From NCBI GenBank assembly GCA_964549615.1, contig CAZJVP010000104.1, positions 57,919 through 121,918 of the forward strand: DNA of 64,000 bases. The letters are read 5' to 3'. Both the position numbers and the translations under genes were made by a program. This DNA is from CAYVLA01 sp964549615 [NCBI: uncultured Thermococci archaeon] (GTDB lineage Archaea; CAYQAE01; CAYVLA01). Shown here piece after piece: positions 1-8,227 of the stretch. The number at the start of each line of letters is the position of its first letter. Within the stretch, counting starts at the first letter, position 1. The notes under the pieces were generated by a model. It was not told the DNA's origin and did no database searches. It saw only the letters and a list, made by a program, of their open reading frames with translations.

Positions 1-113
1 AAGGACTCGCGCACGCCCACCAGAGGCCAGCAACTCTAATAACTATTACGAGGGATGGATCGGGCGCCGTTTGGCAGAGACCCCGCCGATGAACGATGCG
101 TAGGATTTATTAG
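1..113. other. Window edge and purF upstream region
   Basis: No gene can be assigned. One plus-strand frame reads 12 codons from base 1 to a TAA at 37-39 and could be the tail of a gene lying to the left, but nothing identifies it. AT-rich stretches near 36-48 and 103-112 are possible TATA elements for purF. The second lies too close to the ATG at 114 to serve a leaderless transcript from it, so it would fit a later purF start better. Confidence 0.3.
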
Positions 114-1556
114 ATGACCGCCGGTCGAAGACCCAAAGCCGGGGGCGGTAGCGCGTTGGCTGCAAAGGAGAAGTGCGCAGTATTCTCGGCGTACTCTGCC
201 GACTGCGAGACGATGGTGGCGAAGTCCATATACTGCGGCCTGCTTTCGATGCAGCACAGAGGCCAGGAGGCGTCGGGGATTTGCACCTACGACACGGAGA
301 AGCTTCGCCTACACCGCGGGCTCGGCCTGGTCAGGGAGGTCTTCGACGACGCCGATCTGCAGGACCTCTTCGGACACGTTGGAATTGGACATAATCGTTA
401 CTCCACAACCGGCGAGGCCTCCCCGGAGAACTGTCATCCCTTCCTCATCAAGGGGACCAAGAACGGCATAGCGATCGCGCACAACGGCAATCTTGTGAAC
501 TCCGAATCGCTCAGATCGTATCTAGCAGGGCGTGGCCACGTTTTCACCTCCTCAACGGACACGGAGCTCATCGCCCATGTGCTAGCGATAGAGCTGCTGC
601 GCCATGACCTAGAGGAAGCCCTGATCAATACCATGAGGAGGATCAGCGGGGCATACTCGCTCGTCATACTGACCGGAAAGGGGGAACTCGCTGCCGTACG
701 GGATCCGCTAGGCTTCCGCCCGCTCTGTCTCGGCTCGTGCGGGGAGACCTACTACGTCGCATCCGAGTCCGTGGGGGTGGAGGCGGCCGGAGGCGCGTTT
801 GAACGTTCGGTTCAACCGGGCGAGATAGTGCTTTTTGGTGATGGCGGACCCAGAAGCGTGAGGCCGTTCCGTGAGAGGAAACCGGCTCACTGCATGTTTG
901 AGTACGTTTATTTCTGCCGGCCCGACTCGATCGTCGAGGGAAAGTACGTGCTGCATGTGAGGGAGAGAATCGGCAGGATTCTCGCTAGAGAACATCCCGT
1001 GCAGGCCGACGTGGTCGTCCCGGTCCCAGACTCGGCGAGGACGGCGGCGGCTGGTTTCTCCGAGGAATCCGGCATCCGCGCGGTCGAGGGGATTTTCAAG
1101 AACCGTTACATAGGGCGCACATTCATCATGCCGGATCAACCGATGCGCGAGGAGGCGGTCAGGCTGAAGATGGCCGCGGTCCGACCCCTCATCGAGGGAA
1201 AGAGGGTGGTTCTGATGGACGACAGCATTGTGAGGGGAACGACGACGCGTCAGATCGTCGAGATCCTCAGGAGAGCTGGGGCCCGGCAGGTTCACGTCAG
1301 GATCGGCTGTCCGCCGCTGAAGTGGCCCTGTTTCATGGGCATAGATATGGCGAGCAGAGACGAACTTGTGGCTTCCAAGCGTAGCGTGGAGTCCATACGG
1401 AGGAAGCTGAAGGCGGACTCGCTTGGATACCTAAGCATCGAGGGCCTCGTGCAAGCCATTGGGCTTGGGAAGGACAGCCTCTGCTTGGCCTGTCTTACGG
1501 GCCAGTATCCCGTCAAGATCGAGGATGAACGATACAAGCAGGCGCTGACTTCATAG
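114..1556 (+). CDS. purF: Amidophosphoribosyltransferase (PurF)
   Basis: Catalyses the first committed step of purine synthesis, turning PRPP and glutamine into phosphoribosylamine. The Ntn glutaminase domain comes first, and its nucleophile should be Cys21 (KEKCAVF) after removal of a 20-residue propeptide. The phosphoribosyltransferase domain carries the PRPP loop VVLMDDSIVRGTT near residues 364-376. Cysteines in YFCRPDS, GCPPLKWPC and CLACL match the [4Fe-4S]-ligand pattern of the Bacillus-type enzyme, so an oxygen-sensitive cluster is expected. An in-frame TTG at 156 (six codons before the Cys) is an alternative start that fits the nearby TATA-like box better. The gene ends in TAG, and purD follows after 8 bases, probably as one operon. 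Confidence 0.95.
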   Translation: MTAGRRPKAGGGSALAAKEKCAVFSAYSADCETMVAKSIYCGLLSMQHRGQEASGICTYDTEKLRLHRGLGLVREVFDDADLQDLFGHVGIGHNRYSTTGEASPENCHPFLIKGTKNGIAIAHNGNLVNSESLRSYLAGRGHVFTSSTDTELIAHVLAIELLRHDLEEALINTMRRISGAYSLVILTGKGELAAVRDPLGFRPLCLGSCGETYYVASESVGVEAAGGAFERSVQPGEIVLFGDGGPRSVRPFRERKPAHCMFEYVYFCRPDSIVEGKYVLHVRERIGRILAREHPVQADVVVPVPDSARTAAAGFSEESGIRAVEGIFKNRYIGRTFIMPDQPMREEAVRLKMAAVRPLIEGKRVVLMDDSIVRGTTTRQIVEILRRAGARQVHVRIGCPPLKWPCFMGIDMASRDELVASKRSVESIRRKLKADSLGYLSIEGLVQAIGLGKDSLCLACLTGQYPVKIEDERYKQALTS

Positions 1557-1564
1557 GTGGTCGG

Positions 1565-2917
1565 ATGCAGAAGGTGTTGGTCGTGGGAAACGGGGCTAGG
1601 GAGCATGCGATCGCTGAGGCCCTGGCCCGAAGTCCTCAGAAACCAGAGCTGTACTGCTACGTCACGGCCCGGAACCCGGGGATCCTACGCATCGCACGGG
1701 GATACCAGATCGGGGACATTAGAAAAGGAAGTGAGGTGGCTTCCTATGCGAGCCGCATGGGCATAGACATCGCGGTAATCGGGCCCGAGGGTCCGCTGGA
1801 GGCCGGCGTGGTGGACGATCTGGAGAGCGCAGGGATAGTGTGTGCAAGCCCATCGAGGAAGGCGGCAGAGATAGAAACTAGCAAGCTCTTCGCAAGGTGG
1901 CTGATGGACAAGTACAGGATTCCGGGGAGGAAGGAGTGGAGGGCATTTGAGGATCCCCGGGAGGCAGAGAAGTTCATCGACGAGATGGCCAGGCCCGTTG
2001 TCGTTAAGCCAATAGGTCTGACCGGCGGGAAAGGGGTGAAGATAGTCGATCCGAGGGTGTCCGGACAGCTCAAGGATCTAGAGGAGGCCAAGGCGTACGC
2101 GAGGAAGGTAATCGAGGAAAGGATAGGAGGCGCGGCGAAGGTCTTGGTCGAGGACCTTCTCATCGGCGAGGAGTTCACGCTGCAGGCCTTCGTCGACGGC
2201 AAGCACCTGGTGCCAACCCCGATCGTGCAAGACAACAAGTTCGCCTACGAGGGTGACACGGGTCCTTTCACCGGGAGCATGGGGTCGTTCTCGGACAGCA
2301 ATCACCTGTTGCCTTTCATGACGGCAATGGACTTTTACGCCGCGCTGCAGGTGATGGAGAGGACCGTGGAAGCGCTCAGGAAAGAGGGCCTGCGGTACAA
2401 GGGTGCTCTGTACGGCGGATTCATCCTGACGGCGGAGACCCCCAAGGTTCTGGAGTTCAACGCCAGATGGGGCGACCCTGAGGTCATCAATGTGCTGCCC
2501 CTTTTCGAAGGGGACTTCTTGGATGCCTGCTGGGCAATGGCGGAGGGCAAGCTGCGCAAGTTGGTTCCGAGCTTTAAGAACAAGGCGACGGTCTGCAAGT
2601 ACGTCGCGCCCCAGGGCTACCCGATCGATCCGGTGAAGGGCGGCAAGGTGGAAATTGGCGACCTGGGAAGTTCCAAGGCCCTCATCCACTTCGCCTCCGT
2701 CGACGAACGCGATGGAGAGATCTTCATGAGCAGCTCTAGGGCCTTGACCTGTACCGGCATAGCCGACACCATGGTCGAGGCGGAGAGGATCGCCGAGGAC
2801 GCCATATCGAGGATCAGAGGCCCCGTGTTCCACAGGCCGGACATAGGCACCAAGCGCCTCCTGGAGAAGAGGGTCTCCCACATGAATCGGATCAGGCGTG
2901 GACGGGCCAATGGTTGA
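1565..2917 (+). CDS. purD: Phosphoribosylamine-glycine ligase (PurD)
   Basis: Second enzyme of de novo purine synthesis, joining phosphoribosylamine to glycine with ATP. The N-terminal motif VVGNGAREHAIAEAL (residues 4-18), the central ATP-grasp region (VVKPIGLTGGKGVK) and the metal-site signature LEFNARWGDPE (about residues 297-307) are all present. At 450 residues it has the usual length. The ATG at 1565 lies 8 bases after purF, so the two enzymes that make and consume the unstable intermediate are co-transcribed. The 3' end overlaps the next gene by 8-20 bases, depending on that gene's start. Confidence 0.95.
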   Translation: MQKVLVVGNGAREHAIAEALARSPQKPELYCYVTARNPGILRIARGYQIGDIRKGSEVASYASRMGIDIAVIGPEGPLEAGVVDDLESAGIVCASPSRKAAEIETSKLFARWLMDKYRIPGRKEWRAFEDPREAEKFIDEMARPVVVKPIGLTGGKGVKIVDPRVSGQLKDLEEAKAYARKVIEERIGGAAKVLVEDLLIGEEFTLQAFVDGKHLVPTPIVQDNKFAYEGDTGPFTGSMGSFSDSNHLLPFMTAMDFYAALQVMERTVEALRKEGLRYKGALYGGFILTAETPKVLEFNARWGDPEVINVLPLFEGDFLDACWAMAEGKLRKLVPSFKNKATVCKYVAPQGYPIDPVKGGKVEIGDLGSSKALIHFASVDERDGEIFMSSSRALTCTGIADTMVEAERIAEDAISRIRGPVFHRPDIGTKRLLEKRVSHMNRIRRGRANG

Positions 2918-4001
2918 ATCGGACCTTGAAGGGCCATGGGTGAAGGCTGACCATGCCTTCGATTCGGTTGCGAAAGCGGTGCCTAATGGGGATCGCGTCT
3001 TCCAGGTCATATCCTCCTACGATGACGTGCGGTTCTTGGTCGAGAAGGCGCCGGGGTACGAGGCAGGCGATACTCTCAAGCTCATAGCGCCACTTCTCGT
3101 TGCGCATGGAGCCGACGAACGATTCCTAAGGCAAGTCGCCGCCTCGCCCGACAATACTACCGTGATCCCCGGGGCAAGGGAGGCGATACGCTACATCAGG
3201 CGCAGCGACCCCTTCTATCTCATATCCACATCCTATGAGCAGTACGTCAACTTCATCTGCTCCTTCCTCGGAGTGCCGAGAAGGAATGCATTCTGCACGA
3301 GCTTTCCAATCGATCGCCTCTCGGCGGGCATCCGGGAGAAAGATATCCGCATGGTCAAGGATTGGACGCGCAGGATAGCCGCGATGCCGCTCATCGCAGT
3401 GGATGATTCAGGGATGTTGGTGGATTCCTGCCGGGAGGCGAAGGAAGCTCTGGACGAGTTCTTCTGGAAGATTCTCCCCGAGAGTTCGTTCGCGCAACTG
3501 ATGCAAGCGGTGAAACCGGTGGGGGGAACCAGGAAGTATGAGGCTCTCCTCAGGGCTCTGTCCCGGGAAGGAAGGTCGCTGGCCGAATCGAAGGTCATCG
3601 GCGACAGCATCACCGACAGCGTCATGCTTTCCAGGGCAAGGGACGCCGGGGGCCTCGCTGTTTCTTTCAACGGCAACAGATACTCAATCCGGAATTCGAA
3701 CGTCGCGGTGGTTTCCGGAAACTGCTGGGCGACGGCGGCCGTGCTTGAGCTATACGGGATCGGCGGGCACGAAGCGGTGAGGGAGGCGGCGTGCGAATGG
3801 GATTTGGGGGTCTTCGGTCGGTTGGAGTCCCGGGGCCTCTTGACGGCCGATCTGGCAAAGGAGCTTCGAATGGCGTTCCCCTCGGCAGAGTCCTTTCCAA
3901 GGCTCTACTGGCTGCAGGACGCTGATGTGGAAGCTGTCATCGCCGAGAGCGAGACCTTTAGAAAGAAGATCCGTGGGACCAGCATAGGTGCGCTGGGCTA
4001 G
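2910..4001 (+). CDS. HAD-superfamily protein, EhaR-like (COG4030 type)
   Basis: The N-terminus MVESDLEGPW resembles motif I of the archaeal HAD family annotated as energy-converting hydrogenase A subunit R. Later motifs are STSYEQYV (threonine/serine motif II) and IGDSITDS (acidic motif). The family is thought to hold phosphatase-like enzymes; the substrate is unknown. ATG 2910 is preferred because motif I follows directly, and it overlaps the purD stop. A GTG at 2898 would add four residues. Position suggests translation coupled to purD. The EhaR name comes from genome context in methanogens and does not establish a hydrogenase role. The 3' end overlaps the convergent sugar kinase by 4 bases. 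Confidence 0.7.
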   Translation: MVESDLEGPWVKADHAFDSVAKAVPNGDRVFQVISSYDDVRFLVEKAPGYEAGDTLKLIAPLLVAHGADERFLRQVAASPDNTTVIPGAREAIRYIRRSDPFYLISTSYEQYVNFICSFLGVPRRNAFCTSFPIDRLSAGIREKDIRMVKDWTRRIAAMPLIAVDDSGMLVDSCREAKEALDEFFWKILPESSFAQLMQAVKPVGGTRKYEALLRALSREGRSLAESKVIGDSITDSVMLSRARDAGGLAVSFNGNRYSIRNSNVAVVSGNCWATAAVLELYGIGGHEAVREAACEWDLGVFGRLESRGLLTADLAKELRMAFPSAESFPRLYWLQDADVEAVIAESETFRKKIRGTSIGALG

Positions 4002-4912
4002 CACCCATCGGCGAGCTCTTCGAGCTGCTTTCTGGTCGGGAGGCCGGCCCGGGCTCCCAACTTCTGGACGCAGAACCAGGCAACCTTGGCCCCGATCCTG
4101 CCGCAGTCGGCCAAGCTCATTCCAGTCATCAACCCGTAGATGAACCCAGCGTTGAAGGCGTCGCCTGCGCCGGTTGTGTCCACCCCCCTGCCTCCGTAGG
4201 CAGGGACCCTTTCCTTGATGGTTCCGTCGGTGATGTAGCATCCCTTGAGCCCCATCTTGACCGCAACCGCTCTTGCCCCCATCCTCAGCAGTTTTCTTGC
4301 ACCCTCTGCTGGAGCTAGCCCGGTCATTAGCCGAAGCTCCCTTTGGTTGGGAAGGACGACCGCACATTTCTCAATTATGGGCTTCAGAGCAGCCAGTCCC
4401 CTTTCGGCGTAAAGTTGGCCTGGGTCCAGGCTCAGTGGGATTTCGATTTCCTGCGCAATGGCAAGCTGGGTTCGAAGCGAGAGGTCGGTCGATTTGCAGA
4501 CGAAGGAGGTCATGTGGAGCAGGTCAAAGCTCGCGAGGTACGCCAGATCCACGTCCTGCAGCGAGATGCAGTCGTTCACTCCGGGGTCGATGAGGAGGGC
4601 CCTTTGGCCTTGCCTGTCCACAAGGGACAGCCCGGCTCCCGTCCTGCCCTCGCAGACAACGATGCCGCTTGTTTCCACGCCCTCGGCCGCAAGATCCCTA
4701 AGCATGGCAGAGCCCTCTGGATCTCTTCCAACTTTGCCCACATAACCGGTGCGCATGCCAAGCCGGGAAAGGCCGACGATGGTATTTGCGGCCGATCCCC
4801 CGGGGTGCCACTCCACGGAGAGCACGAAACCTTCCTCCTCCGCCGACGGTATCTTGTCGACCAACGCGATCTTGTCCATGTTCAGCGCGCCAAACCCCAC
4901 TACGCCAGGCAC
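3998..4912 (-). CDS. PfkB-family sugar or nucleoside kinase
   Basis: Cytosolic kinase of the ribokinase fold. The glycine-rich N-terminal signature GGSAANTIVG lies near residues 38-47, and the C-terminal anion-hole/catalytic-base motif VDTTGAGDAF near residues 236-245. At 304 residues it has family length. Substrate cannot be read from sequence; ribose, fructose phosphates and nucleosides are all possible. The start is GTG at 4912, about 27 bases from a minus-strand TATA box at 4936-4944, which predicts a nearly leaderless mRNA. It is transcribed alone and converges on the HAD gene. Confidence 0.88.
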   Translation of the reverse strand: MPGVVGFGALNMDKIALVDKIPSAEEEGFVLSVEWHPGGSAANTIVGLSRLGMRTGYVGKVGRDPEGSAMLRDLAAEGVETSGIVVCEGRTGAGLSLVDRQGQRALLIDPGVNDCISLQDVDLAYLASFDLLHMTSFVCKSTDLSLRTQLAIAQEIEIPLSLDPGQLYAERGLAALKPIIEKCAVVLPNQRELRLMTGLAPAEGARKLLRMGARAVAVKMGLKGCYITDGTIKERVPAYGGRGVDTTGAGDAFNAGFIYGLMTGMSLADCGRIGAKVAWFCVQKLGARAGLPTRKQLEELADGC

Positions 4913-4935
4913 GGTCCCCCGTGAGGGAGAGGTCT

Positions 4936-4944
4936 CTTATAGCT
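4936..4944 (-). promoter_or_regulatory. TATA box for the PfkB kinase gene
   Basis: On the minus strand the element reads about AGCTATAAG and is centred some 27 bases before the GTG start at 4912. That is the spacing expected for an archaeal leaderless or near-leaderless promoter. No protein-binding operator is recognisable around it. Confidence 0.55.
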
Positions 4945-5005
4945 TCTTGTTGGTAATGGGCAAATCCGTCAACATTTTTCTGTAACACTTTTCCCGGCTC
5001 TAGCG

Positions 5006-5018
5006 AAATATTTATATT
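5006..5018 (+). promoter_or_regulatory. TATA box of repeat-protein gene A
   Basis: The core AATATTTATATTC is a strong archaeal TATA element. It shares the 11-base string TATTTATATTC with the promoter of the paralogous gene near 48940. The expected transcription start is about 5038-5042, leaving a leader of about 60 bases before the ATG at 5101. Confidence 0.65.
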
Positions 5019-5048
5019 CTCTTAGCAAAAGATTGAACAGCGCCGAAG

Positions 5049-5063
5049 TATTATACAATAATA
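5049..5063 (+). promoter_or_regulatory. AT-rich inverted repeat in leader of gene A
   Basis: TATTAT-ACA-ATAATA is a perfect 6-base inverted repeat with a 3-base spacer. It lies just downstream of the predicted transcription start, where a bound repressor would block transcription. It could instead be a second TATA element, giving a short-leader transcript from about 5080. The paralogous promoter near 48940 lacks it. Confidence 0.35.
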
Positions 5064-5100
5064 TGCAATACCATCCTCGGACGGTTACGAGGCGACCGAT

Positions 5101-5730
5101 ATGCTGGGCATGGGTAAGGAGAGCAGGACTGCGGACGACTTGACGAAGAGAGTCGCTCCACCCAAGAAAAAGGAGGATGTGCCGATGGCATCGGAGAAAC
5201 CCATCTCGTCGGAAAGGGAAGGTACAACCTTCATCTCCGAGATCGACAAGGAGTACATAAAGGCGCTCATCAAGCTCAACTACGCCGAAGAGGCACGCAG
5301 GCTAGTGGACGAGGCTTACGCAAAGATGAAGAGGGAGCCGGACAGCCTTCTTACCGAGTCGGAAAGCCAGGAACTAAGAAGGCTGATCGAAGCCGGGAAT
5401 ACACAGAGAGCCGCCGAGCTGCTGGAAGAAGCGTACGAGAGGGCTAGGAAGTTCCAGGAGAGCTTTCTCACCCCAGTGGACAAGGAGTACATCGACCTCC
5501 TGCAAGAGATGGGGGAAAGGGAAAAGGCAAAGATGGTCCTCGACAAGGCCAAGGCGGCGTTCGAAGAGAGGAAGAAGGAAGGAGAACTACATCTCCTGAC
5601 CAAGATCGACCAGGAGTACGTGGACTACCTCATGGAGATCGGCCAGAGGGAGAAGGCTCGGTCGCTGGTTGACAGCATCTACATGAGCAGGAGAACGGAG
5701 AACGAGGTCCTCGCAGACTTCATGGCCTAG
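5101..5730 (+). CDS. Helical repeat protein A (four ~40-residue repeats), unknown function
   Basis: I do not recognise a named family. After a charged, probably disordered N-terminus of about 42 residues, the protein holds four imperfect repeats (about 44-83, 84-122, 123-164, 165-209). Each opens with a [ST]xxDKEY-like motif, then a helix, an LG/xG turn, and a second helix of the form EKAKxLVDxAY. This resembles a TPR-like alpha solenoid. No signal peptide or membrane segment is seen. A clear paralogue lies at 49002-49550 and shares repeat number, the ending REKA+.LVDSIY..R+T and a nearly identical TATA box. A scaffold or protein-binding role is inference from the fold only. Confidence 0.75.
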   Translation: MLGMGKESRTADDLTKRVAPPKKKEDVPMASEKPISSEREGTTFISEIDKEYIKALIKLNYAEEARRLVDEAYAKMKREPDSLLTESESQELRRLIEAGNTQRAAELLEEAYERARKFQESFLTPVDKEYIDLLQEMGEREKAKMVLDKAKAAFEERKKEGELHLLTKIDQEYVDYLMEIGQREKARSLVDSIYMSRRTENEVLADFMA

Positions 5731-5751
5731 CTCCAGAGCCCACTCTCAGGC

Positions 5752-6984
5752 CTAAGTCACATAGATGGGGTTGCTGTAGATCCACGGTCTGGGCTCGCCG
5801 ACAAGCTCAACATAGGCCTCCAGGCGGTAGGGCCCCGGTAGCTTGGGCCTGTACTCGAGCGCGTCGGACTTGGCGCTTGCAACTAGCTGGCCGTGCCTTT
5901 TCAGCATCAGTTCGGCCGGCGCCGGCAGGTTCGCAAACAGGGTGGGCTTCTCCCCTGCAGCCACGCTGTCGCCCATGAGGCCACGGTCGCGGTCAGTCTC
6001 CCATCTGAAGGAGAACCCCGTCGGATTTGCGAGCCAATCGAACGCGACGTAGCACCTCCCGTTCGAGAGACACTCCATGATCGCGGCTCGGTTCAACCGA
6101 TCGAGGAGGAGATGGGTTCCAACATGGCGGAAGCTCGCTTCGTAGTTGTCCGGCCTGAAGGTGATTCCCCCACCAGGTATGCGGCGCGCGACCTCGGCGC
6201 TTGAAGGCAGCGTCGCGATCCTCCTTCCCGAGAAATCTTGGATCTGGAGATCTCCGACCTCATTGGCACGCAGATGGAACGTGTAGTTTGCGTGACTGTC
6301 GTTGGCGCCGATGCCCGTGGTCCTTGAGCTGCGCAGCATCCGATCCCAGCCGCGCAGATAGATATGCGGGGTCTCGCATATCGCTGACAGTCCGATGTCG
6401 GGATGAAGGGAGATTGCCAGAAGGGTCTCCACCAGCTTTTCCAACCCCGGTGCCGAGTCCGGCCTGAAGACCTCGGAGAGGCGTTTCTGAAGCTTGAAGG
6501 AAGCGTGTGCGTTGTAGATCTCCGTGCCGGTGAGACCCTCCAATTCCCAATCCTCCCGTTCCTCCAGGTGGGAAAGGAAGGTCATTCCGCCCTTCTCCTG
6601 CGCCTGCACGATCATCTCCCTCTGGGTGACGGAGTAGTCGAGTCTTCCCTCGGTGAAGAAGACCAGCAGATGCCCGGTCTCGGCGCCGGGCACGAGGAGA
6701 ACACCTCGCTTTCTTCCACTGAAACCGTCGGCTATCACGTCCAAATCTGAGCGCGGATGCTCGGTGATCATGACGAGCTCTGTGTCCGTCGCCCTTGCGG
6801 CATCCGTTATCTCGTCCAGGGACCCTCTGCTATCGTGCGACAGGGCTGAGTGGCAGTGAACGACGGCCCTCCTGTCCGCGGGCTGGCCGGCCAAGGGTGG
6901 CCTGCGGAGCTGGGAACGTATCGCGTCCAGACCCATTTCGACGCGTTCGAGGTATTCCTCTGCGAGCCGGTCCAGGGCGTCCAA
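5752..6984 (-). CDS. PHP-domain metal-dependent hydrolase
   Basis: The metal-binding motif VVHCHSALSHDSRGS (about residues 42-56), then MITEHPRSD and later His/Asp motifs mark a PHP fold, which acts as a phosphoesterase or nuclease in other proteins. At 410 residues it is longer than a minimal PHP protein. The final 100 or so residues look like a separate beta-rich domain, as in PHP proteins acting on sugar or nucleotide substrates. The start is TTG at 6984 (an ATG at codon 17 is possible). It ends the minus-strand run metE, AN1 protein, TIM-barrel protein, PHP, with 11 bases to its upstream neighbour. Substrate unknown. Confidence 0.75.
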   Translation of the reverse strand: MDALDRLAEEYLERVEMGLDAIRSQLRRPPLAGQPADRRAVVHCHSALSHDSRGSLDEITDAARATDTELVMITEHPRSDLDVIADGFSGRKRGVLLVPGAETGHLLVFFTEGRLDYSVTQREMIVQAQEKGGMTFLSHLEEREDWELEGLTGTEIYNAHASFKLQKRLSEVFRPDSAPGLEKLVETLLAISLHPDIGLSAICETPHIYLRGWDRMLRSSRTTGIGANDSHANYTFHLRANEVGDLQIQDFSGRRIATLPSSAEVARRIPGGGITFRPDNYEASFRHVGTHLLLDRLNRAAIMECLSNGRCYVAFDWLANPTGFSFRWETDRDRGLMGDSVAAGEKPTLFANLPAPAELMLKRHGQLVASAKSDALEYRPKLPGPYRLEAYVELVGEPRPWIYSNPIYVT

Positions 6985-6995
6985 GGATCGATCCC

Positions 6996-7814
6996 CTACT
7001 CGATCTCAAGCCCGCTTCCTGCGTGCCGCCTCAGGTAATCCACCGAAGGCTCCAGGTCCCTTGCGGCGAGCTCCAAGGTCGTGGGCATGGGCCCTCGGCC
7101 CGCGTCGCCGCAATTCCCCAGCTCCGCCATCAGATGCTTAAGGTCCACGTTGCCGCGCCCTAACGCAAGGTGCTGGTCCCATTGGCCGTCGTTGTCATGG
7201 AGGTGCAGGTACCTGAGCCTCGGCAAGACGGCGGGGAGGAACTCCCTGACTCCGAAGCCGTGCGTGTTCCCGTGGGCCGCATCGTAGGTGAGCGAGACCT
7301 CCGGATCGTATGCTCGGAGTGCGCGCACGTCATCTGGCGTGTTCAGTATCCCGCCGCAGCTTTTCTCTTGGTTTTCGACGCAGACCTCCACGCCCACCTT
7401 GAGGGATTCCTCGGTCAACGTTTGCAGCATGGATACCGCCCTTGGAAGGTGGGGTCCCGGTCCGAGGGCAACCCCGATGTGGGTGTTCACCAACTCGCAA
7501 CCGAGATCGACCGCGAACTGGACCGATTCAAGCGCTGCGACAAGGGCCTTCCTTGCCATCCTTGGGTTTGGGCTGGCCAAGTTGACCTGCCCCTGAAGGT
7601 AGGGTAGATGGGCATAGCGCTTGAATCGATAGGACGACAATGCCTCGGTGAGCCAATCACGCATCCTCCGCGTGATGAGCCCGTCCCTGCCGAGCTTCAC
7701 CTCCACCCCTGCAAGTCGCAGACGTGAGCCAGCCTCCAAGACCTCTTCGCAGAGTTGCATGTCCTCAGATGGCGCAGGAACTGAAGCAAGAACTCGAAGC
7801 CTCAAGGCCATCAT
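6996..7814 (-). CDS. Sugar phosphate isomerase/epimerase-like TIM-barrel protein
   Basis: A 272-residue protein of the AP-endonuclease-2/xylose-isomerase-like TIM barrel. Metal-ligand candidates are the NTHIGVAL strand, CVENQEKS (Glu), the LTYDAAHGNTHG strand (Asp, His), and the YLHLHDNDGQWDQHLALGRGNVD segment, whose two halves hold the usual His and Asp. It should isomerise or epimerise a sugar or inositol derivative; DNA endonuclease IV activity is less likely. The ATG at 7814 overlaps the AN1 gene stop as TGATG, so translation is coupled. A PHP hydrolase follows in the same direction. Confidence 0.75.
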   Translation of the reverse strand: MMALRLRVLASVPAPSEDMQLCEEVLEAGSRLRLAGVEVKLGRDGLITRRMRDWLTEALSSYRFKRYAHLPYLQGQVNLASPNPRMARKALVAALESVQFAVDLGCELVNTHIGVALGPGPHLPRAVSMLQTLTEESLKVGVEVCVENQEKSCGGILNTPDDVRALRAYDPEVSLTYDAAHGNTHGFGVREFLPAVLPRLRYLHLHDNDGQWDQHLALGRGNVDLKHLMAELGNCGDAGRGPMPTTLELAARDLEPSVDYLRRHAGSGLEIE

Positions 7815-8221
7815 CAGCCCTTAAGGATAACGAATCTGAGCAAAAGCCCGATGATCAGGGCCGAGATGATCGCGCCCACGAGCATCCTCCTCGCCGATTG
7901 AACTTGGTCCGAGGCGTGATCCCTGAATCTCGTTGTGACGGGTGGCCAGGCGGGCCCGGCCCAGCGCCCGGACTCCTCCTCCCTGTCCCATCGCTCCCAA
8001 ATCCTCGGGGCTTCGGCAGCTCTCCTTCTGCGCACGTGGGCCGAGTAGTCTTCCCAAGTGGTCTTCGCCAGCGGGCGCCTGAGCCCTTCGCATGCATGAT
8101 TTTCGGGCAGGCGATGATCGGGGCAGAACCTCCCGTTGCAGTAACGACATCGGTAGGGCATGAAGCTTCTCTGCCCGCAGAAATCGCACTCGCCACCATC
8201 GGATGACAAATCCCTATACAC
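7814..8221 (-). CDS. AN1-type zinc-finger protein with C-terminal membrane anchor
   Basis: Residues 12-45 hold the Cys/His pattern CDFCG, CRYCNGRFCPDH and a following His/Cys pair, matching the AN1 zinc finger found in small archaeal proteins. A charged linker is followed by one hydrophobic segment (about residues 113-132, MLVGAIISALIIGLLLRFV). The likely topology is a cytosolic zinc finger tethered to the membrane. The start is GTG at 8221. It sits between metE and a TIM-barrel gene and is translationally coupled to the latter. Function is unknown; protein binding is the usual proposal for AN1 domains. Confidence 0.8.
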   Translation of the reverse strand: MYRDLSSDGGECDFCGQRSFMPYRCRYCNGRFCPDHRLPENHACEGLRRPLAKTTWEDYSAHVRRRRAAEAPRIWERWDREEESGRWAGPAWPPVTTRFRDHASDQVQSARRMLVGAIISALIIGLLLRFVILKG

Positions 8222-8227
8222 CGCTCC

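Noticed and set aside
4698-4988. GTG-started minus-strand ORF across the sugar-kinase promoter
   Set aside because: It runs into the kinase gene in another frame and covers its TATA box; it has no family features.
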